Both the position numbers and the translations under genes were made by a program. This document shows positions 10,919 through 18,617 of a stretch of 64,000 nucleotides of DNA, one piece after another. A model generated the notes under the pieces. It saw nothing but the letters and a program-made list of their open reading frames with translations. It was not told the DNA's origin and ran no database searches. Location of the stretch: the NCBI RefSeq assembly GCF_024642085.1, contig NZ_JAHEBV010000063.1, positions 1-64,000 on the forward strand, written 5' to 3'. This stretch comes from Novosphingobium sp. (GTDB taxonomy: Bacteria; Pseudomonadota; Alphaproteobacteria; Sphingomonadales; Sphingomonadaceae). The stretch's first letter is position 1. Every line of letters starts with the position of its first letter.

Positions 10919-11132
10919 CAAAACACTTCCACATCGGAAGTCTGCAAAAGGCCACCGGGCAACTCCCGCGCGTGTCATAGAACTGTAATTGCGCCATTGC
11001 CAACATAGTTACACGAGAAAATCACCAGCACCGATCTGTTGTGCTGCACGAATCTGGCGCGATTGTTTCCGGTTTTGCTTTGCCCAAAGCCATGCAGGCG
11101 CTACGATCTGAAATGGTAAAGGGGTTTATATC

Positions 11133-12146
11133 ATGGGTATTTTTCTGATCGTTTTGCTGATGGTGCTGGTTATCTTTTTGATGATGGCGGTGCGTGTGGT
11201 AAAGCAAGGCTATGTCTATACTATCGAACGGCTGGGCAAATATACACTTGCCGCACAGCCGGGTATGCACATCATCATACCGCTGATCGACCGGGTCGGC
11301 CACAAGGTCAACATGATGGAGCAAGTGCTCGATATCCCGGGGCAGGAGATCATCACGGCAGATAACGCGATGGTCGGCGTTGATGCAGTGGTGTTTTTTC
11401 AGGTGCTCGATGCGGGTAAGGCAGCTTATGAAGTGTCCAGCCTGTACGGCGCGATCATGGCGCTGACGACGACCAATCTGCGCACGGTTATGGGCTCAAT
11501 GGACCTTGACCATACTTTGTCCAAACGCGATGAGATCAATGCCCGGCTGCTGGTGGTGGTGGACGAGGCAACGTCGCCCTGGGGGGTCAAGATCACTCGG
11601 GTGGAGATCAAGGACATCCGCCCACCGGTTGACATTTCCGAAGCGATGGCGCGGCAAATGAAGGCAGAGCGTCTGAAACGTGCCGAAATTCTAGAGGCCG
11701 AAGGGGATCGCGCAAGCCGTATCTTGCGCGCTGAGGGCGAAAAACAGAGCGCCATTCTGTCTGCTGAAGGCAAGCGCGAAGCGGCATTCCGCGATGCTGA
11801 AGCGCGTGAACGTGCCGCTGAAGCGGAAGCCAAGGCAACGCAGATGGTGTCCGATGCGATTGCCGACAGCGGCAATGCTGCGATCAATTACTTCATCGCG
11901 CAGGAATACACCAAAGCGGTCGGCAAATTTGCCACTTCCCCTAACGCCAAAACCATCCTGTTTCCGATTGAAGCCACGCAGCTTATCGGATCGCTTGGCG
12001 GGATTGGCGAACTGCTGGGCGACGCGCTGAAACCGGGCACAGGTGATGTTACCGCCAAGGCTCCCCCACCTGCCGCGCGCGAACCGCGTCCTCTGCCGCG
12101 CAGCAGCGTTCCTTCCACCACGCCGCGATCCGGTGGCAGCCGCTGA
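11133..12146 (+). CDS. SPFH/band-7 (stomatin/paraslipin) membrane protein
   Basis: A 337-residue protein with one N-terminal membrane helix (about residues 3-24), an SPFH domain with QGYVYTIERLGKYT and HKVNMMEQVLDIPGQEIITADN, then a charged alpha-helical coiled coil of alternating A/E/R/K residues, and a Pro-rich tail. Bacterial stomatin homologues form membrane-associated oligomers (QmcA-like) linked to membrane microdomains and protease control. The stop overlaps the start of an NfeD-family gene (TGATG), the classic stomatin-NfeD pairing. Confidence 0.9.
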   Translation: MGIFLIVLLMVLVIFLMMAVRVVKQGYVYTIERLGKYTLAAQPGMHIIIPLIDRVGHKVNMMEQVLDIPGQEIITADNAMVGVDAVVFFQVLDAGKAAYEVSSLYGAIMALTTTNLRTVMGSMDLDHTLSKRDEINARLLVVVDEATSPWGVKITRVEIKDIRPPVDISEAMARQMKAERLKRAEILEAEGDRASRILRAEGEKQSAILSAEGKREAAFRDAEARERAAEAEAKATQMVSDAIADSGNAAINYFIAQEYTKAVGKFATSPNAKTILFPIEATQLIGSLGGIGELLGDALKPGTGDVTAKAPPPAAREPRPLPRSSVPSTTPRSGGSR

Positions 12147-12628
12147 TGGAGGATCTGTTTTCATTTGATGCACATTGGGTGTGGTTGACGCTTGGTCTGG
12201 CTCTGGCCGCGCTCGAAATGCTGGTGCCGGGCGTCTATCTGATCTGGCTGGCAATTGCGGCGCTCATCACCGGGGTCATTACCTATGTACTGGACCCGGG
12301 CATTGCCGTGCAGGTCAGCAATTTCTTCTTCCTCGCGCTGATTGCGGTGTTTTCGGCGAAGCGGTTTTTGCACGACCGGCCGATCGCAAGCGCTGACCCG
12401 CTGCTCAATAATCGCGGCGGCCGAATGATCGGCCAGACCGCTATTGTCACCACGGCGCTTGCAGGCGGCGCGGGCAGGGTGCGCTACGGTGATGGGGAAT
12501 GGAAAGCGCGCGGACCCGACCTGGCTGTGGGGGTTCAGGTGCGTATCGTTGGCACAGACGGGACCGAGTTGCTGGTCGAGCCCGCAGCACAGCTGATCAG
12601 CAGGGAACCGCCGCCTGCGGCAAGTTAA
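12146..12628 (+). CDS. NfeD-family membrane protein
   Basis: A 160-residue short-form NfeD: an N-terminal region of three or so membrane helices, then a C-terminal OB-fold of about 65 residues starting near RMIGQTAIVTTAL and including VRYGDGEWKARG. Short NfeD proteins lack the ClpP-like protease domain and work with the stomatin partner encoded immediately upstream. Start and stop overlap by one base with that gene, implying translational coupling. Its 3' end overlaps the convergent reductase gene by 4 bp. Confidence 0.88.
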   Translation: MEDLFSFDAHWVWLTLGLALAALEMLVPGVYLIWLAIAALITGVITYVLDPGIAVQVSNFFFLALIAVFSAKRFLHDRPIASADPLLNNRGGRMIGQTAIVTTALAGGAGRVRYGDGEWKARGPDLAVGVQVRIVGTDGTELLVEPAAQLISREPPPAAS

Positions 12629-13575
12629 GCGCCGACCGGTTCACTCTGGCTGAAGCGGCCATGCTTGCGGTAACGCCGCATCCATCGGTCCAGAAACAGG
12701 CTCAGCGGTCGGGGTTCGACCCCCAGCTTGTCAATACCGGGATAGCGGCCCGAAGGCACATTGCCTGGCTGCAGCAAGATCCACTGGTCGCGCCCCATCG
12801 GCGTGCCCGGTACGGCCGCAAAGGCGCCCGACACAAGGTCCGGCACTTCGATGAAGGCGCGTTTGCGGCCCTGCGCCGCGGCAATCCGGTGATGCAGGTC
12901 GAGCATCCCGATCGCTTCGGGCCCGGCAATCTCGAACGTCTTGCCGCCATGCCGCGCCGGGTCACTCAGTGCAGCAACAACTGCATCTGCCGCATCGTCC
13001 ACGAACAGCATCTGCAGCTTTGCGTCGGGCGCAAATACTGGCAGCACAGGCAATTTTCTGATCAAATTGGCAAACATGGTCAGGAAGGCATCGTCATCGC
13101 CAAAAAGCAGCGATGGGCGCAGGATTGCAGCCTTGGGAAATGCTGCCAGCACGTCCGCTTCTGACTGGGCCTTGGCGCGCGCATATTCGGCCTGCGATTC
13201 AAGATCCGCACCGATTGCACTGATGTGGACCATCGCCTTTGCGCCGTTACTGGCTGCTGCTTGCGCGACATTCTGCGCGCCGCCAGCAATCAGTTCCATC
13301 AAATCTCCGTCGAATGAACCGACCAGATTTACCACCGCGTCGGCCCCTTCTGCCGCTGCTGCAACGCTGCCAGCGCGCCGGACATCGCAGCGGACAAATT
13401 GCAGCTGGCCCAGATTGGCGAGCGGCTTGAGGTGATAGGCCTTTTCCGGGTGACGGCTGGCGATGCGCAGTCTTGCGCCCTGCTCCAGCAGCGCCTGCGC
13501 CAGATGCGTGCCAAAAAAGCCGCTGCCGCCGGTCATCACCACCAATTTGTCTTTCAGCGCCTTGCTGCCTGCCAT
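12625..13575 (-). CDS. NDUFA9-like NAD(P)-binding epimerase/reductase
   Basis: A 316-residue atypical short-chain dehydrogenase with N-terminal Rossmann motif TGGSGFFGTHLAQALL. The internal segments HISAIGADLES and YARAKAQSEADVL carry the Y-x3-K active-site spacing, and ILRPSLLFGDDD follows. These match the alphaproteobacterial family related to mitochondrial complex I subunit NDUFA9. Such proteins bind NADPH, but their bacterial function is not settled. The start at 13575 is chosen because the fold begins a few residues later (MAGSKALKDKLVVMTGG), with AGGTAGG upstream; a longer reading adds 49 low-complexity residues. Confidence 0.82.
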   Translation of the reverse strand: MAGSKALKDKLVVMTGGSGFFGTHLAQALLEQGARLRIASRHPEKAYHLKPLANLGQLQFVRCDVRRAGSVAAAAEGADAVVNLVGSFDGDLMELIAGGAQNVAQAAASNGAKAMVHISAIGADLESQAEYARAKAQSEADVLAAFPKAAILRPSLLFGDDDAFLTMFANLIRKLPVLPVFAPDAKLQMLFVDDAADAVVAALSDPARHGGKTFEIAGPEAIGMLDLHHRIAAAQGRKRAFIEVPDLVSGAFAAVPGTPMGRDQWILLQPGNVPSGRYPGIDKLGVEPRPLSLFLDRWMRRYRKHGRFSQSEPVGA

Positions 13576-13791
13576 TATGCCTACCTGCAGTTGTCTTTTC
13601 CGATGCGCGGGTGCGCGCCATCGCCATGCCTCAACGCCGCTTGCCCCGCAACCGTTCCTGCGCAAGAATGGTGTTTGGGCTACCGCTAAAGATGGGCCGG
13701 TAAGACGTATTGCGATTGACAATGCCGCCGCCCCTTCGCTATCGGCCCGCTCCTACCCGCGGCCCGGCACCAACGTCCGGTCCGCTCCGGT

Positions 13792-13878
13792 GCCCAGATG
13801 GCGGAATTGGTAGACGCACCAGCTTCAGGTGCTGGCGCTCGCAAGGGCGTGGAGGTTCGAGTCCTCTTCTGGGCACCA
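13792..13878 (+). tRNA. tRNA-Leu (anticodon CAG)
   Basis: The acceptor stem GCCCAGA pairs with TCTGGGC, followed by A-CCA encoded in the DNA. A D-loop with TTGG, a 5-bp anticodon stem CCAGC/GCTGG with loop TTCAGGT (anticodon CAG), a long class II variable arm (CGCTCGCAAGGGCG) and the T-arm GGAGGTTCGAGTCCTC complete the 87-nt cloverleaf. The 3' end is duplicated at 24398-24425, showing this gene was used as an integration target and was rebuilt intact. Confidence 0.97.
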
Positions 13879-13881
13879 TTT
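13854..13881 (+). repeat. attL: left direct repeat at the tRNA-Leu 3' end
   Basis: This 28-nt stretch, starting GGTTCGAG and ending GGGCACCATTT, covers the T-loop, acceptor 3' strand and CCA of tRNA-Leu plus three flanking bases. It recurs at 24398-24425 with a single T/C difference. The sequence is the expected crossover site of a P4-type tyrosine integrase, and an integrase remnant begins about 175 bp downstream. Confidence 0.88.
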
Positions 13882-13992
13882 GTTCTCATCAGAACGTTCC
13901 AAAACATTGCAGAAATGGCGGAATTCTGCCATTCTTGACCTCTAGCGCAGAAAGCGAGGTCTTGTTTTGTTCCGCTTTGTTCCAACGTCTCT

Positions 13993-14053
13993 GGGGGCCT
14001 CGGCTGGGGGCTCCAGCTCAAAAGCCCCCAACTTTCAAAAAAGTGAGGCCCCC
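13993..14053. repeat. Nested inverted repeats just before the integrase-fragment start
   Basis: The outer arms GGGGGCCTC (13993-14001) and GAGGCCCCC (14045-14053) enclose inner arms GGGGGCT (14006-14012) and AGCCCCC (14023-14029). All four are perfect and could form a cruciform or RNA stem. The outer right arm ends two bases before the ATG at 14056, so the structure would hide the ribosome binding site. It may act as a terminator after tRNA-Leu or as a control element of the integrase. Confidence 0.5.
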
Positions 14054-14055
14054 AA

Positions 14056-14910
14056 ATGAGCCTCAATGTGCAGGAGATCAAAGGCTTCCGGGCTGCCGAC
14101 AAGTCGTACAAGAAATACGACTCGCGGGGGCTGCTGCTCTTGGTGAAGCCGAACGGCTCCAAACTCTGGTATTTCAAGTACCGCTTCGGCGGGAAGGAAA
14201 AGAAGCTGCCCATCGGCGCGTTCCCAGAGGTCAGCTTGTCGCAAGCGCGCGAGCTTCGCGATCGAGCGCGGCTAAAGGTTTCGGATGGCATCGATCCGAT
14301 GCTGGAGCGGAAGCGCAAGAAGGCGAGGATCAAGCTCGGCGCTGAGAATATCCCATATTACCGTGGGCAAGACGTCACCGGTAGGTTTTTCATCGATAGC
14401 GCCTCACCAAATTTCATCACTGAGGACGCTTTCAACCGTCAGTACATGAAACGATCGCATTTGAAGAAGGGTGATGTCCTTCTATCGATCATTGGGACAA
14501 TCGGCGAACTAAGCCTCGTCGATAGCGAGAACGATGCGACCTGCAGTTGCAAGCTTGCAATATTCAGACCGCACTCAATTGAGCCGGAGTTCTTGGCGGC
14601 ATTTTTACAGTCCGTGCATGGAAACAACCAGATCAGGCGATTGACGCGCGGCGCCGTTCAGCAAAGTTTCCTACTTGAAGATGTCAATCAACTCTTGATC
14701 CCAGAGTTTTCAGACGACTTTAGAAACGCCGTGGTCGAAGCTGTGCAGGCTGCGCGTGTGCCCGTCGTGTCTGGGAAGGCGCAGTGCGGGATGCAGCGTA
14801 CGCGCGGGAGTGAATCTCGGACCAGCTCGATTGGGGCCGGGTGTTTACGCTTGGTAATGTGCGGGACGGTGACAAGTGCGCAACATCGGCGTCGTGCCAA
14901 GCCACGATGA
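14056..14910 (+). pseudogene. Chimeric remnant: integrase arm-binding domain fused to HsdS-like target recognition domain
   Basis: Residues 1 to about 93 match the N-terminal arm-DNA-binding domain (DUF4102) of P4-type tyrosine integrases: GLLLLVKPNGSKLWYFKYRF, LPIGAFPEVSLSQAR, DGIDPMLERKRKK. The catalytic domain with the R-H-R-Y residues is absent. From about residue 95 the sequence instead resembles a type I restriction specificity-subunit recognition domain: IPYYRGQDVTG, HLKKGDVLLSIIGTIGELSLV and a FLAAFLQS repeat-like part. The last 50 residues lose similarity, suggesting a further frameshift. It most likely arose by a deletion joining two genes of the original island. Recombinase activity is not expected. 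Confidence 0.75.
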
Positions 14911-14927
14911 GATGTTTACTGGGTGCG

Positions 14928-15225
14928 TCAGGGCGCAACGGCCCGATCAAGAGGGGTGAATCCTAGCTGGACACCCGCAAAAACTGGGGCGCTGATGGTA
15001 CCGTTGTCTTTGTGTTTGCGCCGGTGGCTGCGGCTAGTCAGCATGCGATCGGCCAGCCAAGCTTCGTTCGTCACGGAGCGATAGTAAGTATCAGCCGAGA
15101 CCTCGCTGCTGCTATTCTCTGCGATCACATGGCGCAACATGCGTCCATCGGCGTAGGCCGCCGAGGTGACCTCACCTGCGCGAATGAACTCGCTGCTGCG
15201 GTCTATTCTGATATGGCTTAGTGGG
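14928..15225 (-). pseudogene. IS5-family transposase fragment
   Basis: The minus strand reads IRIDRSSEFIRAGEVTSAA, then ADGRMLRHVIAEN, then ADTYYRSVTNEAWLADRMLT and SRSHRRKH. This follows the IS5-family pattern around the second and third catalytic residues: IDRRHG-FIR, ADTAYRS-NEA-L, S-IHRRK. Both ends of the transposase are missing and no terminal inverted repeats were found. It abuts the ParA fragment on the same strand, at the point where ParA similarity stops. It is an old insertion or deletion scar. Confidence 0.65.
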
Positions 15226-15425
15226 CAGGGTGGAGCTTTTACCTCTGGCGGCGATCAAATGATTGCGGTCTGCATAGACCGCAGTGATAGGTGGCGCCGC
15301 GCCAGTTCGGAGGCAAGCAGTAGGGCGGTGATGATCTTTCCTAAGCCCGCCCTCTTGGGGCTGACGAAGATGATGGCTGTAAAGCCAATGCCTTTAGCTT
15401 CCAGCAAAACGGGCGCTTCGAGTTG
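15226..15425 (-). pseudogene. ParA-family ATPase N-terminal fragment (frameshifted)
   Basis: On the minus strand IIFVSPKRAGLGKIITALLL is followed by ASELARR, resembling the ParA/MinD start (FVSPKGGxGKTT-ALLLASELARRG) with a damaged deviant Walker A: KRAGLGKII instead of KGGxGKTT. After a frameshift the similarity resumes as VYADRNHLIAARGK, close to the Walker A-prime region (DADPNHPIAAWGK). The rest is replaced by the IS5 fragment. Such ParA genes are common near the ends of integrative elements, so this probably belonged to the island backbone. Confidence 0.55.
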
Positions 15426-15510
15426 CATCTGGCGTAAGGATCGGCGACAAAGCCGTTCGGATCCTATTGCCCGGCCTGACGCCGGATATTTGTGTCTTAT
15501 GACGACGCAT

Positions 15511-15594
15511 ATGAAGACCGCGATAGTAACAGGAATTTCTGGCCAGAATGGTGTTTGCCTGCCTGGGCTGATCGCATTAAGATCGAAAATCTGA
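15511..15594 (+). pseudogene. GDP-mannose 4,6-dehydratase N-terminal fragment
   Basis: The reading frame begins MKTAIVTGISGQNGVCLPGL and then ends after 27 residues. The start matches the Rossmann glycine motif of GDP-mannose dehydratases (typically MK-ALITGITGQDGAYLAELL). No continuation was found in the other frames downstream, so only the first exon-like piece of the gene remains. If right, the island once carried GDP-deoxyhexose synthesis, in keeping with its polysaccharide genes. The match is short, so chance similarity to another SDR-fold enzyme cannot be excluded. Confidence 0.45.
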
Positions 15595-15833
15595 CTGGAC
15601 AACAGCTTACCACGAATTGCGTGACACATCGCCTAGATGCTGGAAGGATAATATTATGTGCTGCGCAATACCAATGTGCGTCTTGGCATTGCTTTGCACC
15701 GCAATAGCGGGAAAATGAATATATGGTGCCGTTAGCGCTTTGATATATCAAGCCAGCGCAAGCCTTGAGCCGTTGCCTTACTCAAATCTTGTACCCGATT
15801 AACGGGACGTATCATTAGGAAGTTTGTCGCTCA
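15595..15833. other. Non-coding stretch before the methyltransferase gene
   Basis: No convincing gene was seen in these 239 bases. A possible promoter is TTGTAC (about 15791) with TATCAT about 15-16 bp downstream, close to the ribosome site AGGAAG at about 15818. The spacing is shorter than ideal and the call is weak. Confidence 0.25.
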
Positions 15834-18617
15834 ATGGGTATCCGGTCCCGCGCCCAAAACTTTGAGGACGTCATGCTATGGCGGGCCCTTGGTGACGTGG
15901 AGGCCGGTTTCTTCATTGACGTCGGGGCGCAGCATCCGATCAAGGATTCGGTCAGCAAGATATTTTCGGAACATGGCTGGCGCGGTATCCATATCGAACC
16001 GACGCCCGAATTTTCGGACATGTTGCGTGCGGACCGTCCTAACGAAACGGTTATTGCCGCAGTCGTCTCGGAAAAGCACGGGGCAGTCACTTTTTTCAAA
16101 ATTGCCGACACAGGTCTTTCCACCGGACGTCGCGACATCGCGGAAGCTCACGCTGCCGCCGGGCACGTATATCAGGAAATCACTGTCCCGACGATTTCAC
16201 TCGACGATCTTCTGGCGTTTGCCCCATCGGGTGACATCCACTGGTTGAAGATTGACGTCGAGGGGATGGAACAGGAGGTGCTTGGAAGCTGGCGCACGTC
16301 TCAACGGCGACCATGGATCGTCGTAATAGAAGCCAATTTCCCCGGCAGCCAGACGCCCAGCCATGAAGCCTGGGAAGAACTCATCCTCGCCAAAGGCTAT
16401 CATTTTGTTTATTATGATGGACTCAATCGCTTCTACATCAACGATGCGCATAGCGCGTTGGACGATCATTTTGCGCTCCCCCCTAATATTTTCGACGGGT
16501 TTCAGTTCGATCCTCTTTCCGATCATGCGATTATTGTCCAGCAGTTGCACCAAGCGGATATCGAGGTGCTTGAAAGGACGGTAGCATCACTAGAAAAGCG
16601 CCTTGTGGACATGCGCTCGGAAACAGAAGCGCTCATCGAACAATCTCGAATCGATGCCGAGCACATTATCGCCGATGTGCGACACACGGCAGATGCCGGA
16701 CTGGCCGATCTGCGGGAGCGGGAGCGGGATGGTGCGATCGCAGCGGCAGCGGATAAGGCTCGCCTAGAACAGCAGATTGCAGCACTGCGTGCTACGTCGG
16801 AAAGCGACCTTGCTAAGGCTTCGGCCCGTGAGGCTGAATTGACGAGCCTGCTTGACAAACTTCGGGCGGTTGCCGCCGCCGAAACGAGCAACAGGCTGGA
16901 AGCTAGCAAGCAAGAAGCTATGCTGCGAGCCGATCTTCAAGGCAAGCTGAATGCCGCGGTTCAGCGCGAAGCCGATTTGCTCGCTGCTGGTGAGCGTGAT
17001 GTCCGGCGTTTTACGCACGAGGCGGATGTAAAAGTTGCGGCGCTGGAACGTGATCTCGCCGCCGCTCGCGATCGGATCGAGAGTTTGCGCGACGCAATGG
17101 CCAGGCGAGAGCGGGAACTATTCGCTCAGCGCGAGGAGGCGGTCAATCGCGCTGTTGCGATAGAAGCAGCTCGCCTTGAAACACGTCTGGCTGAAGAACG
17201 CATTGAATTACTGACATCAGAAGACCGCGTCGCTGCAGCCTTAGCGCAGGTGAATAAGACACAGCGTGCTCTGGACGGGGTGCGTGAGGCTGCGGTAATG
17301 CAGGAACGCGCAATTCGGGATCAAATGCACCAAGCGCTGGAACGGTTTCGGGCTAAAGCGGAACACGATGCAGAACAGCTGCGCGGGGATACCGAACGCC
17401 AGCGGGCTGAAAGTCAGCGTTTGCTGGTCGATGCTCATGACCGGATTGTGGCCGCCGAACATTTGGTAACGGAGCGGGCGCTATCTCATCATGCCGAGAT
17501 ACTGGAGCAGGCCGAGGCATTTCGAGGTGAAATTGCCCGCGTCACTGACGCGGCGATCGAGCGAGAAAGATCAGCGCAGCTCCGGATTGTCGAATTAGAG
17601 CGGCAAGAGCAAGAAACGGCCCTAGCGGCGCGTGCGGAAAAGGAAGCGTTTGCGACGCGACTTAGCCATAGTGAAGATCGCATGCGTTCTGTCATCAACA
17701 GCCGAAGCTGGATCCTTGCCACTCCCATTCGTTGGATCCTACGTGAGAAGATAATTGATCAACCTTCGCCCGAGCCGGCACTGGCTTCGGTCTTTAGCGC
17801 CGTTTCTTTGCCAATCGGCCATGCCGAACCCCAGGAAGTTATGACCATTACATTTCAGCCTTCTCAGTCCGTTGTTGACCTGCTTTCGCTCCCGGCACCT
17901 GATTTTGTCCATCGAAGCTTCCAACTATTGTTGGGCCGCGCGCCTTCATCATCTGAACAAAAAGCCCGTGAACGGTCACTGTGTCTGGGATGCGGCCGGA
18001 TCCCAATGATCGCAGAGATTCATCAGTCGGCCGAGGCCGACAGTCATCGTGGCATGCAACGTAAGCAAGGCAGCGATACGGAATTTATTGAATGGCTCTA
18101 CCAGAGCTATTTGGGGCGCAGGGCGGACCCCCAGGGTCTCGCGCATTATGGGAATTTGATTCAACGCAAGAGCCGTGCAGCAGTTGAGGCTGATGTCGCT
18201 GCATCCATCGAGGCTGTCGAACATCGGTCATTACCCTATGAACTGGAGCGTCTCGTTAAAATTCATCAATATAGCCGGCAATGGTGGCGCTGGTTCGGTC
18301 GGAGACGTTGGGAACAGCGGATCAGAAATATTGAAAGCGAAGCGAACGCGTTTCGCATCGGTCGTCACGACGCTCGCGACCAGAGTCAAATTATGCAGAC
18401 AATGGACGCGATGCGCGAGCAGATTCAAGGCGGACAGGCCAACATGGATTCCACCACTGCGCAGGCAAGCTTTGATCGTCACTTGGAAAGACAGCGGGCG
18501 GAGCAGACAGCAGCTGCACCAACGCTACACAAGATCGATGCTGGACTCCTGGGGCCTCAGGCGAGGCAGATATTGCAGCGTATGCGAACGCCCGGTGTGG
18601 AAGGGGGGAACGCCTGA
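15834..18617 (+). CDS. FkbM-family methyltransferase fused to long coiled coil and tandem DUF4214
   Basis: A 927-residue protein. Residues 1 to about 225 form an FkbM-type SAM methyltransferase (FIDVGAQHP near 28, WLKIDVEGMEQEVLGSW near 140). Residues about 238-620 are an almost unbroken Ala/Glu/Arg/Leu coiled coil, long enough to span tens of nanometres. SRSWILATPIRWIL (from about 623) is a motif often seen after coiled coils in sugar-transferring proteins. Two DUF4214-like units follow (FVHRSFQLLLGRAP near 690, FIEWLYQSYLGRRADPQG near 750). The last 120 residues are basic and Trp-rich, then helical. The stop overlaps the next start (TGATG), so the two are coupled. The layout recalls WbdD, which ends O-antigen chains by methylation and measures them with a coiled coil; that role is inferred. 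No kinase domain is seen. Confidence 0.8.
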   Translation: MGIRSRAQNFEDVMLWRALGDVEAGFFIDVGAQHPIKDSVSKIFSEHGWRGIHIEPTPEFSDMLRADRPNETVIAAVVSEKHGAVTFFKIADTGLSTGRRDIAEAHAAAGHVYQEITVPTISLDDLLAFAPSGDIHWLKIDVEGMEQEVLGSWRTSQRRPWIVVIEANFPGSQTPSHEAWEELILAKGYHFVYYDGLNRFYINDAHSALDDHFALPPNIFDGFQFDPLSDHAIIVQQLHQADIEVLERTVASLEKRLVDMRSETEALIEQSRIDAEHIIADVRHTADAGLADLRERERDGAIAAAADKARLEQQIAALRATSESDLAKASAREAELTSLLDKLRAVAAAETSNRLEASKQEAMLRADLQGKLNAAVQREADLLAAGERDVRRFTHEADVKVAALERDLAAARDRIESLRDAMARRERELFAQREEAVNRAVAIEAARLETRLAEERIELLTSEDRVAAALAQVNKTQRALDGVREAAVMQERAIRDQMHQALERFRAKAEHDAEQLRGDTERQRAESQRLLVDAHDRIVAAEHLVTERALSHHAEILEQAEAFRGEIARVTDAAIERERSAQLRIVELERQEQETALAARAEKEAFATRLSHSEDRMRSVINSRSWILATPIRWILREKIIDQPSPEPALASVFSAVSLPIGHAEPQEVMTITFQPSQSVVDLLSLPAPDFVHRSFQLLLGRAPSSSEQKARERSLCLGCGRIPMIAEIHQSAEADSHRGMQRKQGSDTEFIEWLYQSYLGRRADPQGLAHYGNLIQRKSRAAVEADVAASIEAVEHRSLPYELERLVKIHQYSRQWWRWFGRRRWEQRIRNIESEANAFRIGRHDARDQSQIMQTMDAMREQIQGGQANMDSTTAQASFDRHLERQRAEQTAAAPTLHKIDAGLLGPQARQILQRMRTPGVEGGNA

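Noticed and set aside
14056-14910. A functional tyrosine integrase
   Set aside because: The catalytic core with R-H-R-Y is absent after residue 93, so only an arm-domain remnant is claimed.
15166-15594. A 142-codon plus-strand frame in the island's left part
   Set aside because: Most of it is opposite the ParA fragment. Only the last 28 codons resemble a protein family (GDP-mannose dehydratase), so it is listed as a fragment instead.
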